A stretch of 18,105 bases of DNA from positions 1-18,105 of the forward strand of contig CALXPA010000011.1 of the NCBI GenBank assembly GCA_944390185.1, written 5' to 3'. Position 1 is the stretch's first letter. Each line of letters starts with the position of its first letter. The stretch is from an uncultured Alphaproteobacteria bacterium (lineage in GTDB: Bacteria > Pseudomonadota > Alphaproteobacteria > Rs-D84). The notes under the pieces are model-generated. The model was not told the origin of the DNA. It was given only the letters and a program-made list of their open reading frames with translations, and did not search any database. Positions 1 through 7,641 of the stretch are shown here, one piece after another. The translations under genes were made by a program, and so were the position numbers.

Positions 1-552
1 TGCGTTGGCCGCATCATGTGTGGCGAATGCGTTATGACCTTCTTGCCAATAAAATTCGGACGTGCGCAAGAATAAACGCGGCCGCATTTCCCAGCGCATA
101 ACATTTACCCACTGATTCAATTTCATTGGTAAATCGCGATACGACTGGACCCAGCGCGACATTGCGTCACCAATAATTGTTTCGGACGTCGGGCGAATTA
201 CATACGGTTCGGTCAGTTTTGAATCTGGATCCGGTTGCAGTGTGCCATCAATCATTTTTAACCGATAGTGCGTGACGACCGCGGCTTCTTTGGCGAAACC
301 GGCGACATGTTCCGCTTCGCGATTAAAAAAGTTTAGTGGTATCAGCAACGGAAACTGGGCATTTTGGGCACCACATGCCTTGATGCGTTTATCCAATGCA
401 TCGCGCATCAATTCCCATATTGCCCAACCATACGGCTTTACCGTCATGCATCCGCGAACGGGTGCATTTTCCGCCAAATCCGCGGCGGTTATCAAGTTTT
501 GATACCATTCACTGAAATTTTCCGAACGTGTTGGTGTGATTGCTGTTTTCAT
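1..552 (-). CDS. proS: Prolyl-tRNA synthetase (archaeal/eukaryote-like ProS form), N-terminal part, cut by window edge
   Basis: This cytoplasmic class II aminoacyl-tRNA synthetase charges tRNA-Pro with proline. Only the first 184 residues are visible; the frame is open to base 1. I translated them directly from the minus strand. Residues 31-45 (PVRGCMTVKPYGWAI) match class II motif 1. RPTSETII (120-127) is the proline-recognition TxE loop, and RWEMRPR with FLRTSEFYWQEGH (153-173) is motif 2. The order and wording follow the Thermus/archaeal/eukaryote-type ProRS, not the longer bacterial type with an editing insertion or the short form usual in Alphaproteobacteria. The start ATG is at 552-550 with an AGAGAG ribosome site about nine bases upstream. 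It lies 14 bases after olsA on the same strand, so it is probably the third gene of that operon. The family is very likely; the exact subtype is recalled from family knowledge. Confidence 0.93.
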   Translation of the reverse strand, partial: MKTAITPTRSENFSEWYQNLITAADLAENAPVRGCMTVKPYGWAIWELMRDALDKRIKACGAQNAQFPLLIPLNFFNREAEHVAGFAKEAAVVTHYRLKMIDGTLQPDPDSKLTEPYVIRPTSETIIGDAMSRWVQSYRDLPMKLNQWVNVMRWEMRPRLFLRTSEFYWQEGHNAFATHDAANA

Positions 553-566
553 AATAAACTCTCTTT

Positions 567-1394
567 CTACTTAACTGGTTTATCTTTTAACTTCATATAT
601 TTATCAGAAACAATTTTGTGCAGTGTTTCTGCAATCTGCTTTCTATCCATGCCCGCCAGGGGCGGTGGTGGCAATACAGTTAATTCAACCATAAACCCGC
701 CCAGCATCATGATGTGAAAAACCTGGCCGAATGCACTGCGTTCGCGGGAACACGCCGGGCCCATGTCCTGGTTTGAATTATTAAAGTACGCAAAATGTTC
801 GGCCATGTCCGCATCAGATATTGGCGTGCCATCACGAAAGCGATAATTCATAACCAATGGCTGGACCACGACATCTGAATTTTCAACAAAGTTAAACAGT
901 GTGCTCTTGAATGGCTTTACATACGCGCCGTTTGTCGTTGTCCCCTCTGGAAACAAGAAGACCGGATACGATACAGAATTTAATGTATCACGAACCTGGG
1001 CCAACGCTTCGACCGCGTGTGATGGACGCCGGTCAACAAACACCACACCAAATTTACGCGATACCCATCCAACCAGTGGCCAATGTTCCATTTCTTTCTT
1101 GGCAATAAAGCTGCCCCCCAGTGCCACCGGAAACGTCGCAATTTCAAAAATCGATATGTGATTCGATATAACCAACAGTGGCCGATGCGACGATAACCGG
1201 CCATGTACCCGAATGCGTATACCCGCCAGTACCAACAGCACACGCATAAATATCGACATGTATTTCACAGACCACCGACCGCGCGGTAACAAAAAGATTA
1301 TCGGCAATTGAATAATAACCATTATCCAAAACGCAGTAAACTTTAATACCGCCCCGGTCGTGTTGAAAACGTTCTGTTTGCGCACGCGTCCCAT
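567..1394 (-). CDS. olsA: PlsC-family acyltransferase, probable lyso-ornithine lipid O-acyltransferase OlsA
   Basis: Membrane acyltransferase of 275 residues in the 1-acyl-glycerol-3-phosphate acyltransferase (PlsC/LPLAT) family. An N-terminal hydrophobic stretch (about residues 17-37) should anchor it to the inner membrane. The catalytic block is SNHISIFE (77-84), an HX4E motif in place of the usual HX4D. LFPEGTTTNG (147-156) is the acceptor-binding FPEGT block, and GWVSRKFGVVFVDRR (109-123) is also typical. Its start overlaps the olsB stop by one base (TAATG), so the two are translationally coupled. OlsB followed by OlsA is the classical order for ornithine-lipid synthesis: OlsB makes lyso-ornithine lipid and OlsA adds the second acyl chain. 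On sequence alone it could be an ordinary PlsC making phosphatidic acid; the neighbour is what favours OlsA. Confidence 0.8.
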   Translation of the reverse strand: MGRVRKQNVFNTTGAVLKFTAFWIMVIIQLPIIFLLPRGRWSVKYMSIFMRVLLVLAGIRIRVHGRLSSHRPLLVISNHISIFEIATFPVALGGSFIAKKEMEHWPLVGWVSRKFGVVFVDRRPSHAVEALAQVRDTLNSVSYPVFLFPEGTTTNGAYVKPFKSTLFNFVENSDVVVQPLVMNYRFRDGTPISDADMAEHFAYFNNSNQDMGPACSRERSAFGQVFHIMMLGGFMVELTVLPPPPLAGMDRKQIAETLHKIVSDKYMKLKDKPVK

Positions 1395-2353
1395 TATTTT
1401 TCATCCCCGTCATCGGTCCGTTCATCTTCGATATATTCGGCGTCGGCCGCATCTTCGCGTAACAAGAAATCTAAAAATGCGCGAACCATTTTAAATGAAC
1501 CAGTCACCGGCAATAACATGATTTTTCCCATCGTCTTTAACGCGCCATCACGAATATCCAAATGTTCCAGCGCATTTTCACGACCCAAGAAATGCTTTTG
1601 ATATGCCGCATCAATCTTTTTTGTTTGCACCATAACAAATACGTCGTACGAATTAAACGGCTGATCAATGAACACACCCCGGCCAAACGTTGCCCCCAGG
1701 CGCAGATAGCCCTTGATTAATGGGGTCATTTGACGGCGTGCATCTTCTTCGTCAACAAATTCACGTGGTAATATATTCATACGCGACAATTTCGGATTTA
1801 CACCCGGGGCGAAATTCTCGCTAAGCACGGTTGCGCGCAATCCCAATGGTGATAAATGATTATAGTACAGGTATGATATCGCCTGGGCAGAATTTACCGG
1901 CTTGGTCCCGACCCATGATGCCACACCAAATAAAATCGCAATCTTGCGACGAACGATGTATTCGCCCAACCCCGCCCACAGCAATCGCATCACCAATGCA
2001 TTTTCGCGATATTCGCGATCAACGCACGCACGTGACATTTCGGCGATATTACCGCCAACATTTTTTATCTTGGATATATTAAATTCGTTTTCTGTATAAA
2101 AACCGCCCATTTTTTCAGCCGCATTGCGATCAATTATACGATATGTCCCGACAATACGACCGTTGTGAAACACCGCCAAGTATTCTGCATACCGATCATA
2201 CGAATCATATTCTTCGCGCAGGTTACGCTGTTCATCGGTTGGGGTTGCGCCCTCCTCCTCTACAAATACGGCATAGCGCAATTGACGCACCTGGCGCCGT
2301 TCATCTTTGTTTCTGGTTAAACGCACTTCGTAATCACGAACCTTTATCGCCAT
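1394..2353 (-). CDS. olsB: GNAT-fold acyltransferase, probable L-ornithine N-alpha-acyltransferase OlsB
   Basis: A 319-residue protein with the hallmarks of the hemolysin-like GNAT family that includes OlsB, which transfers 3-hydroxyacyl groups from acyl-ACP to ornithine. RYAVFVEEEG (26-35) is the first conserved block. EYDSYDRYAEYL (48-59) corresponds to the D-x-x-D...H-L segment, here with Glu-Tyr where His-Leu is common. EMSRACVDREYR (105-116) and LFGVASW (141-147) form the CoA/ACP-binding core. The start ATG (2353-2351) has AAAGGA eight bases upstream. It is the first gene of the minus-strand operon with olsA and proS. The C-terminal tail (about 300-319) is highly acidic. The family is clear. 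Assignment to ornithine rests mainly on the adjacent PlsC-like gene, since other N-acyl amino acid synthases share the fold. Confidence 0.78.
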   Translation of the reverse strand: MAIKVRDYEVRLTRNKDERRQVRQLRYAVFVEEEGATPTDEQRNLREEYDSYDRYAEYLAVFHNGRIVGTYRIIDRNAAEKMGGFYTENEFNISKIKNVGGNIAEMSRACVDREYRENALVMRLLWAGLGEYIVRRKIAILFGVASWVGTKPVNSAQAISYLYYNHLSPLGLRATVLSENFAPGVNPKLSRMNILPREFVDEEDARRQMTPLIKGYLRLGATFGRGVFIDQPFNSYDVFVMVQTKKIDAAYQKHFLGRENALEHLDIRDGALKTMGKIMLLPVTGSFKMVRAFLDFLLREDAADAEYIEDERTDDGDEK

Positions 2354-2386
2354 AATATAAATCCTTTACTGAACTGATATTTTCTA

Positions 2387-2415
2387 AGATTATCAAAGAA
2401 ATCCGCCATTTTCAA
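2387..2415 (-). promoter_or_regulatory. Possible sigma70 promoter for olsB-olsA-proS
   Basis: Reading the minus strand, TTGAAA (2415-2410) resembles a -35 box. Downstream lie GATAAT (2394-2389; 15-base spacer) or TAATCT (2392-2387; 17-base spacer). Transcription would start near 2382, about 30 bases before the olsB ATG. Neither spacing and box combination is ideal, so this is a weak call from pattern alone. Confidence 0.35.
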
Positions 2416-2447
2416 TTATTTTATTTATGTATGCACGACGCATTTTT

Positions 2448-2494
2448 CCTAGGGATACTGTCCTGGTGTAAATTTAATCCTAGGGCGGTATGAT
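2448..2494 (+). repeat. Paired CCTAGGG motifs in the glycan-operon promoter region
   Basis: CCTAGGG occurs at 2448-2454 and again at 2479-2485, a spacing of 31 bases (about three helical turns). A related GTCCTGG lies between them at 2460-2466. The second copy sits just upstream of TATGAT (2489-2494), a good -10 box, so a protein bound here could control the operon that starts at 2528. No good -35 box is visible, which would fit activator-dependent transcription. The operator role is inference. Confidence 0.35.
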
Positions 2495-2509
2495 TATATC
2501 AAAAACCAA

Positions 2510-2516
2510 GGGGGGG
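2510..2516 (+). promoter_or_regulatory. Seven-G tract acting as ribosome-binding site of the first glycosyltransferase
   Basis: A run of seven G residues, followed by ATAT, lies 11 bases before the ATG at 2528 and is the only Shine-Dalgarno-like sequence there. Such a homopolymer is prone to slippage, so its length could alter ribosome-site strength or spacing. That effect is inference. Confidence 0.5.
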
Positions 2517-2527
2517 ATATCTGTATC

Positions 2528-3409
2528 ATGCCAATCGTATCAATAGTTTTACCATGCTATAACGGTGCACGATTTTTACGCCACAGCGTGGATTCTGTAC
2601 TGGCCCAGACGTTTCCAGATTGGGAACTGGTCATCGTTGACGATTGTTCCACAGATGGTTCTGGGGAAATCGCCGATGAATATGCCGCACAAGATAAACG
2701 CATCCGCGTAATTCACAACCAGAAAAATCATACACTGCCCGGGGCACTGAATGACGGATTCGATGTGACGTGTGGTAAATACCTGACCTGGACCAGCGAT
2801 GATAATATTGCGAAACCAAATTGGCTGGGCGTGATGTCTGAATACCTGGATTGCCACCCACGCACAGACATGGTATGTGCCAATATGGATATAATCGATG
2901 AAAACGGTGTCGTATGCGATGTAATGCGTCATCCATACGATACACCAGTGCAAACAGAACTGGCATACCGATGCAATGTTGGCGCCGCATTCCTGTACCG
3001 ACGCACCATCGCAGAACGCGTCGGAAAATATGATGCAGATATGTTCTGTGCCGAAGATTATGATTATTGGGTTCGTATCGCACTGAACGGGAAAATAGAC
3101 TATATCAACGATAACATATACATGTATCGACGGACAGGACAATCACTGACCGCCACCCAGCAAGAAAAAATATGGGGCAAAACTTTGGCTGTCAAACAAA
3201 AATACAAATACCAATGGCTGCAGAAATTGCAACCAAACTGGTGGCAGCGCAAAAAATTTGAATATCTGGTGCGAAACCCGTATTGCAAATCGGAACTGAG
3301 TGCCTGCGGTATCATTCATACACTGGGGCGCCAAACCGCAAATGCTTTATTTTTCTGGTCCCCGGAACTGCGACATAAAATAAAGCACAAATTGCAAATA
3401 AAATTGTAA
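2528..3409 (+). CDS. Family 2 glycosyltransferase (GT-A fold)
   Basis: A 293-residue inverting transferase that would move a sugar from a nucleotide-sugar onto a surface glycan at the cytoplasmic face of the inner membrane. MPIVSIVLPCYNGARFL (1-17) is the classical GT2 opening. VIVDDCSTDGS (35-45) binds the nucleotide, and TSDDN (89-93) stands in for the metal-binding DxD. AEDYDYWVR (175-183) contains the acidic pair that usually supplies the catalytic base. The C-terminus is rich in Lys, Trp and Arg, suggesting peripheral membrane contact, with no clear transmembrane helix. It is the first gene of a five-gene operon, 19 bases before the epimerase gene. Donor and acceptor sugars cannot be read from the sequence. 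Confidence 0.9.
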   Translation: MPIVSIVLPCYNGARFLRHSVDSVLAQTFPDWELVIVDDCSTDGSGEIADEYAAQDKRIRVIHNQKNHTLPGALNDGFDVTCGKYLTWTSDDNIAKPNWLGVMSEYLDCHPRTDMVCANMDIIDENGVVCDVMRHPYDTPVQTELAYRCNVGAAFLYRRTIAERVGKYDADMFCAEDYDYWVRIALNGKIDYINDNIYMYRRTGQSLTATQQEKIWGKTLAVKQKYKYQWLQKLQPNWWQRKKFEYLVRNPYCKSELSACGIIHTLGRQTANALFFWSPELRHKIKHKLQIKL

Positions 3410-3428
3410 CAGAACAGGAAATACCGCA

Positions 3429-4544
3429 ATGAAAAATATCATCGTAATCTTGGGCACACGACCAGAGGCAATTAAACTGGCACCCGTAATACTGGAATTG
3501 CGCAACAGAAAAAATGCCTGTGTGTACGTGTGCAACACCGAACAGCAAAAAGAATTATCAAACCAAACATTGGGATTTTTCGGAATTCATCCAGATTGTT
3601 GTCTGGACGTGATGCGCCCCAATCAAACACTGGCCGGGGTCGGGGCACGCATGTTGGATGCACTGTCAGACGTTTATACCAGGCACAAATTTGACGCCAC
3701 AATTGTCCAGGGCGATACTATGTCGGTTTTCTGCGGGGCATTGGTATCGTTCTATAACAAAATTCCTGTATTTCATGTCGAAGCCGGCCTGCGTTCCCAC
3801 GACATATACGAACCGTTCCCCGAAGAAGCACTGCGTCAAATGGTATCGCGCATAACGCATACACACTTTGCGCCAACAATATGTGCACACGATGCGCTGG
3901 TTGGCGAAGGTATCGCGCCAGAACACATCATTGTCACAGGAAACACTGTAATCGATGCATTGGGATGCCTGTCACCAGAAACCCTGGGGAATGCCAGAAA
4001 AAATCTGGACATGCATGGCGTTAACCTGAACGACAGATTGGTATTGGTGACAGTCCACAGACGCGAAAACCACGGAACGCGATTGGATAAAATCTTGCAG
4101 GCAATACGCACATTGGCACGGGAATTTGAAAATCATCAATTTGTTCTGCCGGTGCACCCAAATCCAAATGTACGGGGCAAGGTCTACGATGCCCTGGGGA
4201 ATGTTCATAATGTTATTTTAACCCCGCCGTTGGATTATCCTGAACTGGTTTATATTATGAAGCACGCCAAACTGGTCATGACAGATTCTGGGGGTATCCA
4301 AGAAGAAGCACCAACGTTTGGAACGCCTGTGCTGGTTATGCGGTACGAAACAGAACGACGCGAAGGCGTTGACGCCGGATTCGCACGACTGGTTGGCGCA
4401 GACCCAGATAAAATCTTGGGCGCGGCACGCGTAGTGTTATCACGCACAAAATCAGAGACCATGATAAATGGGCGTAAAAACCCATATGGCGATGGACACG
4501 CCGCAGAAAAAATCGCAAATGAAATAATGGGGCAACAGTCATGA
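3429..4544 (+). CDS. wecB: UDP-N-acetylglucosamine 2-epimerase, non-hydrolysing (WecB type)
   Basis: A 371-residue cytoplasmic enzyme that interconverts UDP-GlcNAc and UDP-ManNAc, a donor for surface polysaccharide. It opens with LGTRPEAIKLAP (8-19). Residues matching the Escherichia coli catalytic set are all present: Asp96 in QGDT, Glu118 in HVEAGLRS, Glu132 in PFPEE and His210 in HRREN. DSGGIQEEAP (286-295) and NPYGDG near the end are family signatures. One departure is TERREG (308-313), where a Pro is usual (TERPEG). The gene has AGGAA about nine bases before its ATG. Its stop overlaps the next start as ATGA, implying coupled translation. No wecC-like UDP-ManNAc dehydrogenase is in the window, so ManNAc itself, or an acid made elsewhere, is the likely sugar used. 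Confidence 0.95.
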   Translation: MKNIIVILGTRPEAIKLAPVILELRNRKNACVYVCNTEQQKELSNQTLGFFGIHPDCCLDVMRPNQTLAGVGARMLDALSDVYTRHKFDATIVQGDTMSVFCGALVSFYNKIPVFHVEAGLRSHDIYEPFPEEALRQMVSRITHTHFAPTICAHDALVGEGIAPEHIIVTGNTVIDALGCLSPETLGNARKNLDMHGVNLNDRLVLVTVHRRENHGTRLDKILQAIRTLAREFENHQFVLPVHPNPNVRGKVYDALGNVHNVILTPPLDYPELVYIMKHAKLVMTDSGGIQEEAPTFGTPVLVMRYETERREGVDAGFARLVGADPDKILGAARVVLSRTKSETMINGRKNPYGDGHAAEKIANEIMGQQS

Positions 4545-5341
4545 GTAATAATCGCCTGGTCGCCGCAACAATTATACGCAACGAAGCAAATAACTATCTG
4601 CGTGATTGGTTGAAAAACATCGGAAAAATTGCGGACTATCACATATTTTTAGATGACGCATCTGATGATGATACACCCCAGATTATCACACAACATTTGA
4701 AATCGCATATGGGCGAACTGCACCAGCGGCGTACATCACTGTTTCGTGAAAATGAACCTGCGTTGCGCGGCGAACTGTGGGAACATGTGCGGCGTGTGTC
4801 GCGCGATGGCGATTGGATTTTAATTGTTGATGCCGATGAATTCTATGATGAACATTTGACCGGCATTAAGCAGAAATTACTGGACAACAAATTCCCAGAT
4901 GTCGAAGTAGTCAAAGTTTCATGTCTGGATATGTGGAACCCATATGATTATCGAATTGATGGATTTTGGTCACCACTGGGGACAGATGTGCGTATAATCA
5001 GGTATCACGACATCCCGTTCGGTTCAACGTCAACCAGATTACACATGCCGCCGTACCCCGCCCAAACAAACACAGAAAAAAATCTGGATGTGTTCATTCC
5101 GAAAATTCATGTTGCATACCTGCGCGATTCTGATAAATCACGGCGGTACGAATTCTATACCCAGAATGTATCGCCAGTGGCAGACAATCTGTCGTACCGG
5201 CACGCAATGTCAATTATGGATAAAAACGTAAAACTGAAAACATATTTCGATTTTTGGTCGAACCTGTGGGCGATATTTCACGGGCGGCGGTTGTACTATC
5301 AAATATATCACACATTAAAAAAACCAGGGGACAAAAAATGA
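4541..5341 (+). CDS. Glycosyltransferase, GT2-like (Glyco_tranf_2_4 type)
   Basis: A 266-residue predicted cytoplasmic transferase. The N-terminus LVAATIIRNEANNYLRDWL (6-24) is typical of the GT2-related families whose members begin with a 'RNE...YL.EW' segment. LDDASDDDT (37-45) corresponds to the nucleotide-binding loop, and IVDADEF (95-101) carries the DxD-type metal site. A His-rich segment with HVAYLRDSDKSRRYEFY follows in the C-terminal half, as seen in that group. It is coupled by ATGA overlaps both to the epimerase upstream and to the GT4 gene downstream. The fold is well supported; the sugar and linkage are unknown. Confidence 0.85.
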   Translation: MSNNRLVAATIIRNEANNYLRDWLKNIGKIADYHIFLDDASDDDTPQIITQHLKSHMGELHQRRTSLFRENEPALRGELWEHVRRVSRDGDWILIVDADEFYDEHLTGIKQKLLDNKFPDVEVVKVSCLDMWNPYDYRIDGFWSPLGTDVRIIRYHDIPFGSTSTRLHMPPYPAQTNTEKNLDVFIPKIHVAYLRDSDKSRRYEFYTQNVSPVADNLSYRHAMSIMDKNVKLKTYFDFWSNLWAIFHGRRLYYQIYHTLKKPGDKK

Positions 5342-6552
5342 TAAAACTGGCCAAGCGCACATTCAGAATATGTCGCGATACTGTTACGGTGCGACCGCTG
5401 CGCAAATATATCGGACGTAAAATTACGCAACACAAACTGGAACAAATCGTCGCCCGAATCGAGGCACTGTACGACGGACGCCCCGTATTAATATTCCAAC
5501 ATCAAATGTTTGATACACTGGGGCAACAGTGCTATAACGGGGGCGCAGAACGATATGTCGTCGATTTGGCCGATATTTTATTTAACCGCGGATATACACC
5601 TGTACTGATACAAATGGGAAACCCAGATGGCGATATATGGTGGCGCGACGTCGGACATTTGCGAATATTTGGTGTTCCTGGGAAAAACTATCTGTGGACA
5701 ATACCGCTGTTTAAAAAATACGAATTTGTAATTTATTCTGGGGCCACAGATTGGGGGCGTATGTTGCATCCAAATATTCTGATATCGCACGGCGTAACAT
5801 GGGACACCCCAGACCAGAATTGTGTACCGCGCATTATACTGGACCGGATACGTGATGCCGACACACTGGTGTCTGTCGATACAAACACGATATCATGGCT
5901 GCGCACAACATTCGCAAAGTATGCCCAGCGTATTAATATGCAGTACGTACCAAACTATGTCGATACCACCCGGTACTGTCCCGCGCCACGACGCCCAGAC
6001 AACACAATTCAAATCACGTTCCCGCGCCGCGCATCCCCAGAACGCGGATACTGGCTGATGTCACGCGCGTTGCCGCCAATCATGCAAAAATATAAAAATG
6101 CAATGTTTAACTTTATCGGATTTGCGCATGGCGAAAAAATAACGAACGATATCCGCAGACTGATGGCAATGTTTCCCCAGCGTATTCAACATCGCGTCGT
6201 CGAACCAGACGATATGCCAACAATATACCAAAATACAGACATATCGCTGGTCCCAACATTGTATGCCGAAGGAACATCACTATCTTGTCTGGAGGCCCAA
6301 AGCACCGGCAACGTCGTAATCGCAACAAATATCGGCGGATTGCCAAATCTGGTTATAAATGGGTATAACGGAATTTTAATTAATCCAACCGGCGATGATT
6401 TAATCGCGGCACTGGACACCGTATTGGCAGATGCAAAATTGCGCAAAAAATTATCCGAAAACGCGATATCTGTGGCGGGCGCATTTGACAAATCAGTGTG
6501 GATTCAGCGCTGGGGCAAAATCATAGATTCAATGAAACAGGACAACATATGA
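5338..6552 (+). CDS. Family 4 glycosyltransferase (GT-B fold)
   Basis: A 404-residue retaining transferase. GGAERYVVDLA (68-78) is the N-terminal GT4 acceptor-side loop. YVPNYVDTTRY (203-213) is the interdomain hinge. EGTSLSCLE (311-319) is the EX7E motif that binds the donor sugar, followed by STGNVVIATNIGG (322-334) and NGYNGILI, all standard for GT4. I chose the ATG at 5338 because it overlaps the previous stop as ATGA and has AGGGGA five to six bases upstream. The frame also stays open upstream to 5254, but that extra stretch lies inside the preceding gene. Lys/Arg-rich helices at residues 1-35 may touch the membrane. The product is probably part of the same surface glycan. Confidence 0.9.
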   Translation: MIKLAKRTFRICRDTVTVRPLRKYIGRKITQHKLEQIVARIEALYDGRPVLIFQHQMFDTLGQQCYNGGAERYVVDLADILFNRGYTPVLIQMGNPDGDIWWRDVGHLRIFGVPGKNYLWTIPLFKKYEFVIYSGATDWGRMLHPNILISHGVTWDTPDQNCVPRIILDRIRDADTLVSVDTNTISWLRTTFAKYAQRINMQYVPNYVDTTRYCPAPRRPDNTIQITFPRRASPERGYWLMSRALPPIMQKYKNAMFNFIGFAHGEKITNDIRRLMAMFPQRIQHRVVEPDDMPTIYQNTDISLVPTLYAEGTSLSCLEAQSTGNVVIATNIGGLPNLVINGYNGILINPTGDDLIAALDTVLADAKLRKKLSENAISVAGAFDKSVWIQRWGKIIDSMKQDNI

Positions 6553-7634
6553 AAAACACACCCGCCGTTTCTGTAATTGTTGCAAATTACAATAATGCAA
6601 AATATTTGCACGACGCGTTAAATTCAGTACGTGCACAGACCATGTCTGATTGGGAATGTATCGTTGTTGATGATGGATCAACAGACAATTCGCGCGCAAT
6701 AATCAACGAATTCGTCCAACAAGATTCCAGATTTCGAAAAATATTTAAACAAAATGGTGGTGTGTCGACCGCACGCAACGCGGGATTAGACACCGCGCGT
6801 GGCGAATATATTATGTTCTTGGACAGTGATGATTGTTATCTGCCATATGCAATGGAATTACTGTACAATCTGGCCATATGCACAATGGCGGATCGGGTGG
6901 GCGGCCGGTTAATTCCTGTGCCACATGATTTTAAATATATGCCGATTGGTGCCGGGGCGTATGAAGTAACAGGCATCGACATATGTACAAATCCCCCAAA
7001 TGATTTAGTCCATAAATATTTCACTAACAACGATTTTCCCTGGCTCACAGTATGGCGCCAGATGTTTCGTCATGAAAAAATACGCCAACTGCGATTTCCC
7101 ACAGATACGCTAAATGCGTTCGAAGACGGGCTGTTTATGGCGGATGTAATCGCAAATATATCCAGATTCGCAGAAACAGATAATCCAATTGTGTTCTTTA
7201 GATTATCACCCAACAGTCTGTGTCGTGGTGGTGATAATACAAATCGGCTGATTATGCAATCGGCACATAATGCACTGGTACACGCGCTGGACGCACTGGA
7301 ACACGCAACAGATGCGTCAAGAACCATGTACATGCATGCATACCTGTTCACCATAAAATACATCACAGATATGGGCATCGTTGACGTGTTTAAAAATAAA
7401 AAAATTCGCCTGTACCGATTGGCACAAAAAACATTCACAGACTTATACAACACAAAACTGATGCCACGGAAATATGTGCCAAAATATAAAAGAATCGCAA
7501 TCCAGATGGTACAGCGCAACAAATTTATGGTGGCGCACGCAATTATAAAATATGCCCCGGGCTGGTTAATACTGAACTGGGTCACGTGCGGCATGATTCG
7601 CCCGGTGCGTCGCCGTATTCATCGCAAAATATAA
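6549..7634 (+). CDS. Family 2 glycosyltransferase, last gene of the glycan operon
   Basis: A 361-residue GT-A transferase. VSVIVANYNNAKYL (7-20), VVDDGSTDNS (39-48), GGVSTARNAGL (70-80) and the metal-binding LDSDD (91-95) are all canonical GT2 motifs. FEDGLFMADV (about residue 191 onward) contains the ED pair of the catalytic-base loop. The start at 6549 overlaps the GT4 stop as ATGA and has AGGA about seven bases upstream; an in-frame ATG at 6498 would lie inside the GT4 gene. The last 60 residues are strongly basic with hydrophobic patches, compatible with membrane association. It converges on the lytic transglycosylase gene with only seven bases between the two stops and no obvious terminator. 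Confidence 0.9.
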   Translation: MKNTPAVSVIVANYNNAKYLHDALNSVRAQTMSDWECIVVDDGSTDNSRAIINEFVQQDSRFRKIFKQNGGVSTARNAGLDTARGEYIMFLDSDDCYLPYAMELLYNLAICTMADRVGGRLIPVPHDFKYMPIGAGAYEVTGIDICTNPPNDLVHKYFTNNDFPWLTVWRQMFRHEKIRQLRFPTDTLNAFEDGLFMADVIANISRFAETDNPIVFFRLSPNSLCRGGDNTNRLIMQSAHNALVHALDALEHATDASRTMYMHAYLFTIKYITDMGIVDVFKNKKIRLYRLAQKTFTDLYNTKLMPRKYVPKYKRIAIQMVQRNKFMVAHAIIKYAPGWLILNWVTCGMIRPVRRRIHRKI

Positions 7635-7641
7635 CACAGTA

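Noticed and set aside
2576..3142. Open frames of 150-188 residues on the minus strand opposite the first glycosyltransferase gene
   Set aside because: They mirror a gene with clear GT2 motifs and encode Ile/His/Cys-rich products typical of antisense shadows.
5254..5337. N-terminal extension of the GT4 protein from an ATG at 5254
   Set aside because: It overlaps the end of the preceding glycosyltransferase gene by over 80 bases; the ATGA overlap start at 5338 with AGGGGA fits the operon pattern.
6498..6548. N-terminal extension of the last GT2 protein from an ATG at 6498
   Set aside because: It lies inside the GT4 coding region and adds 17 residues ahead of the conserved GT2 opening; the ATGA overlap at 6549 is the natural start.
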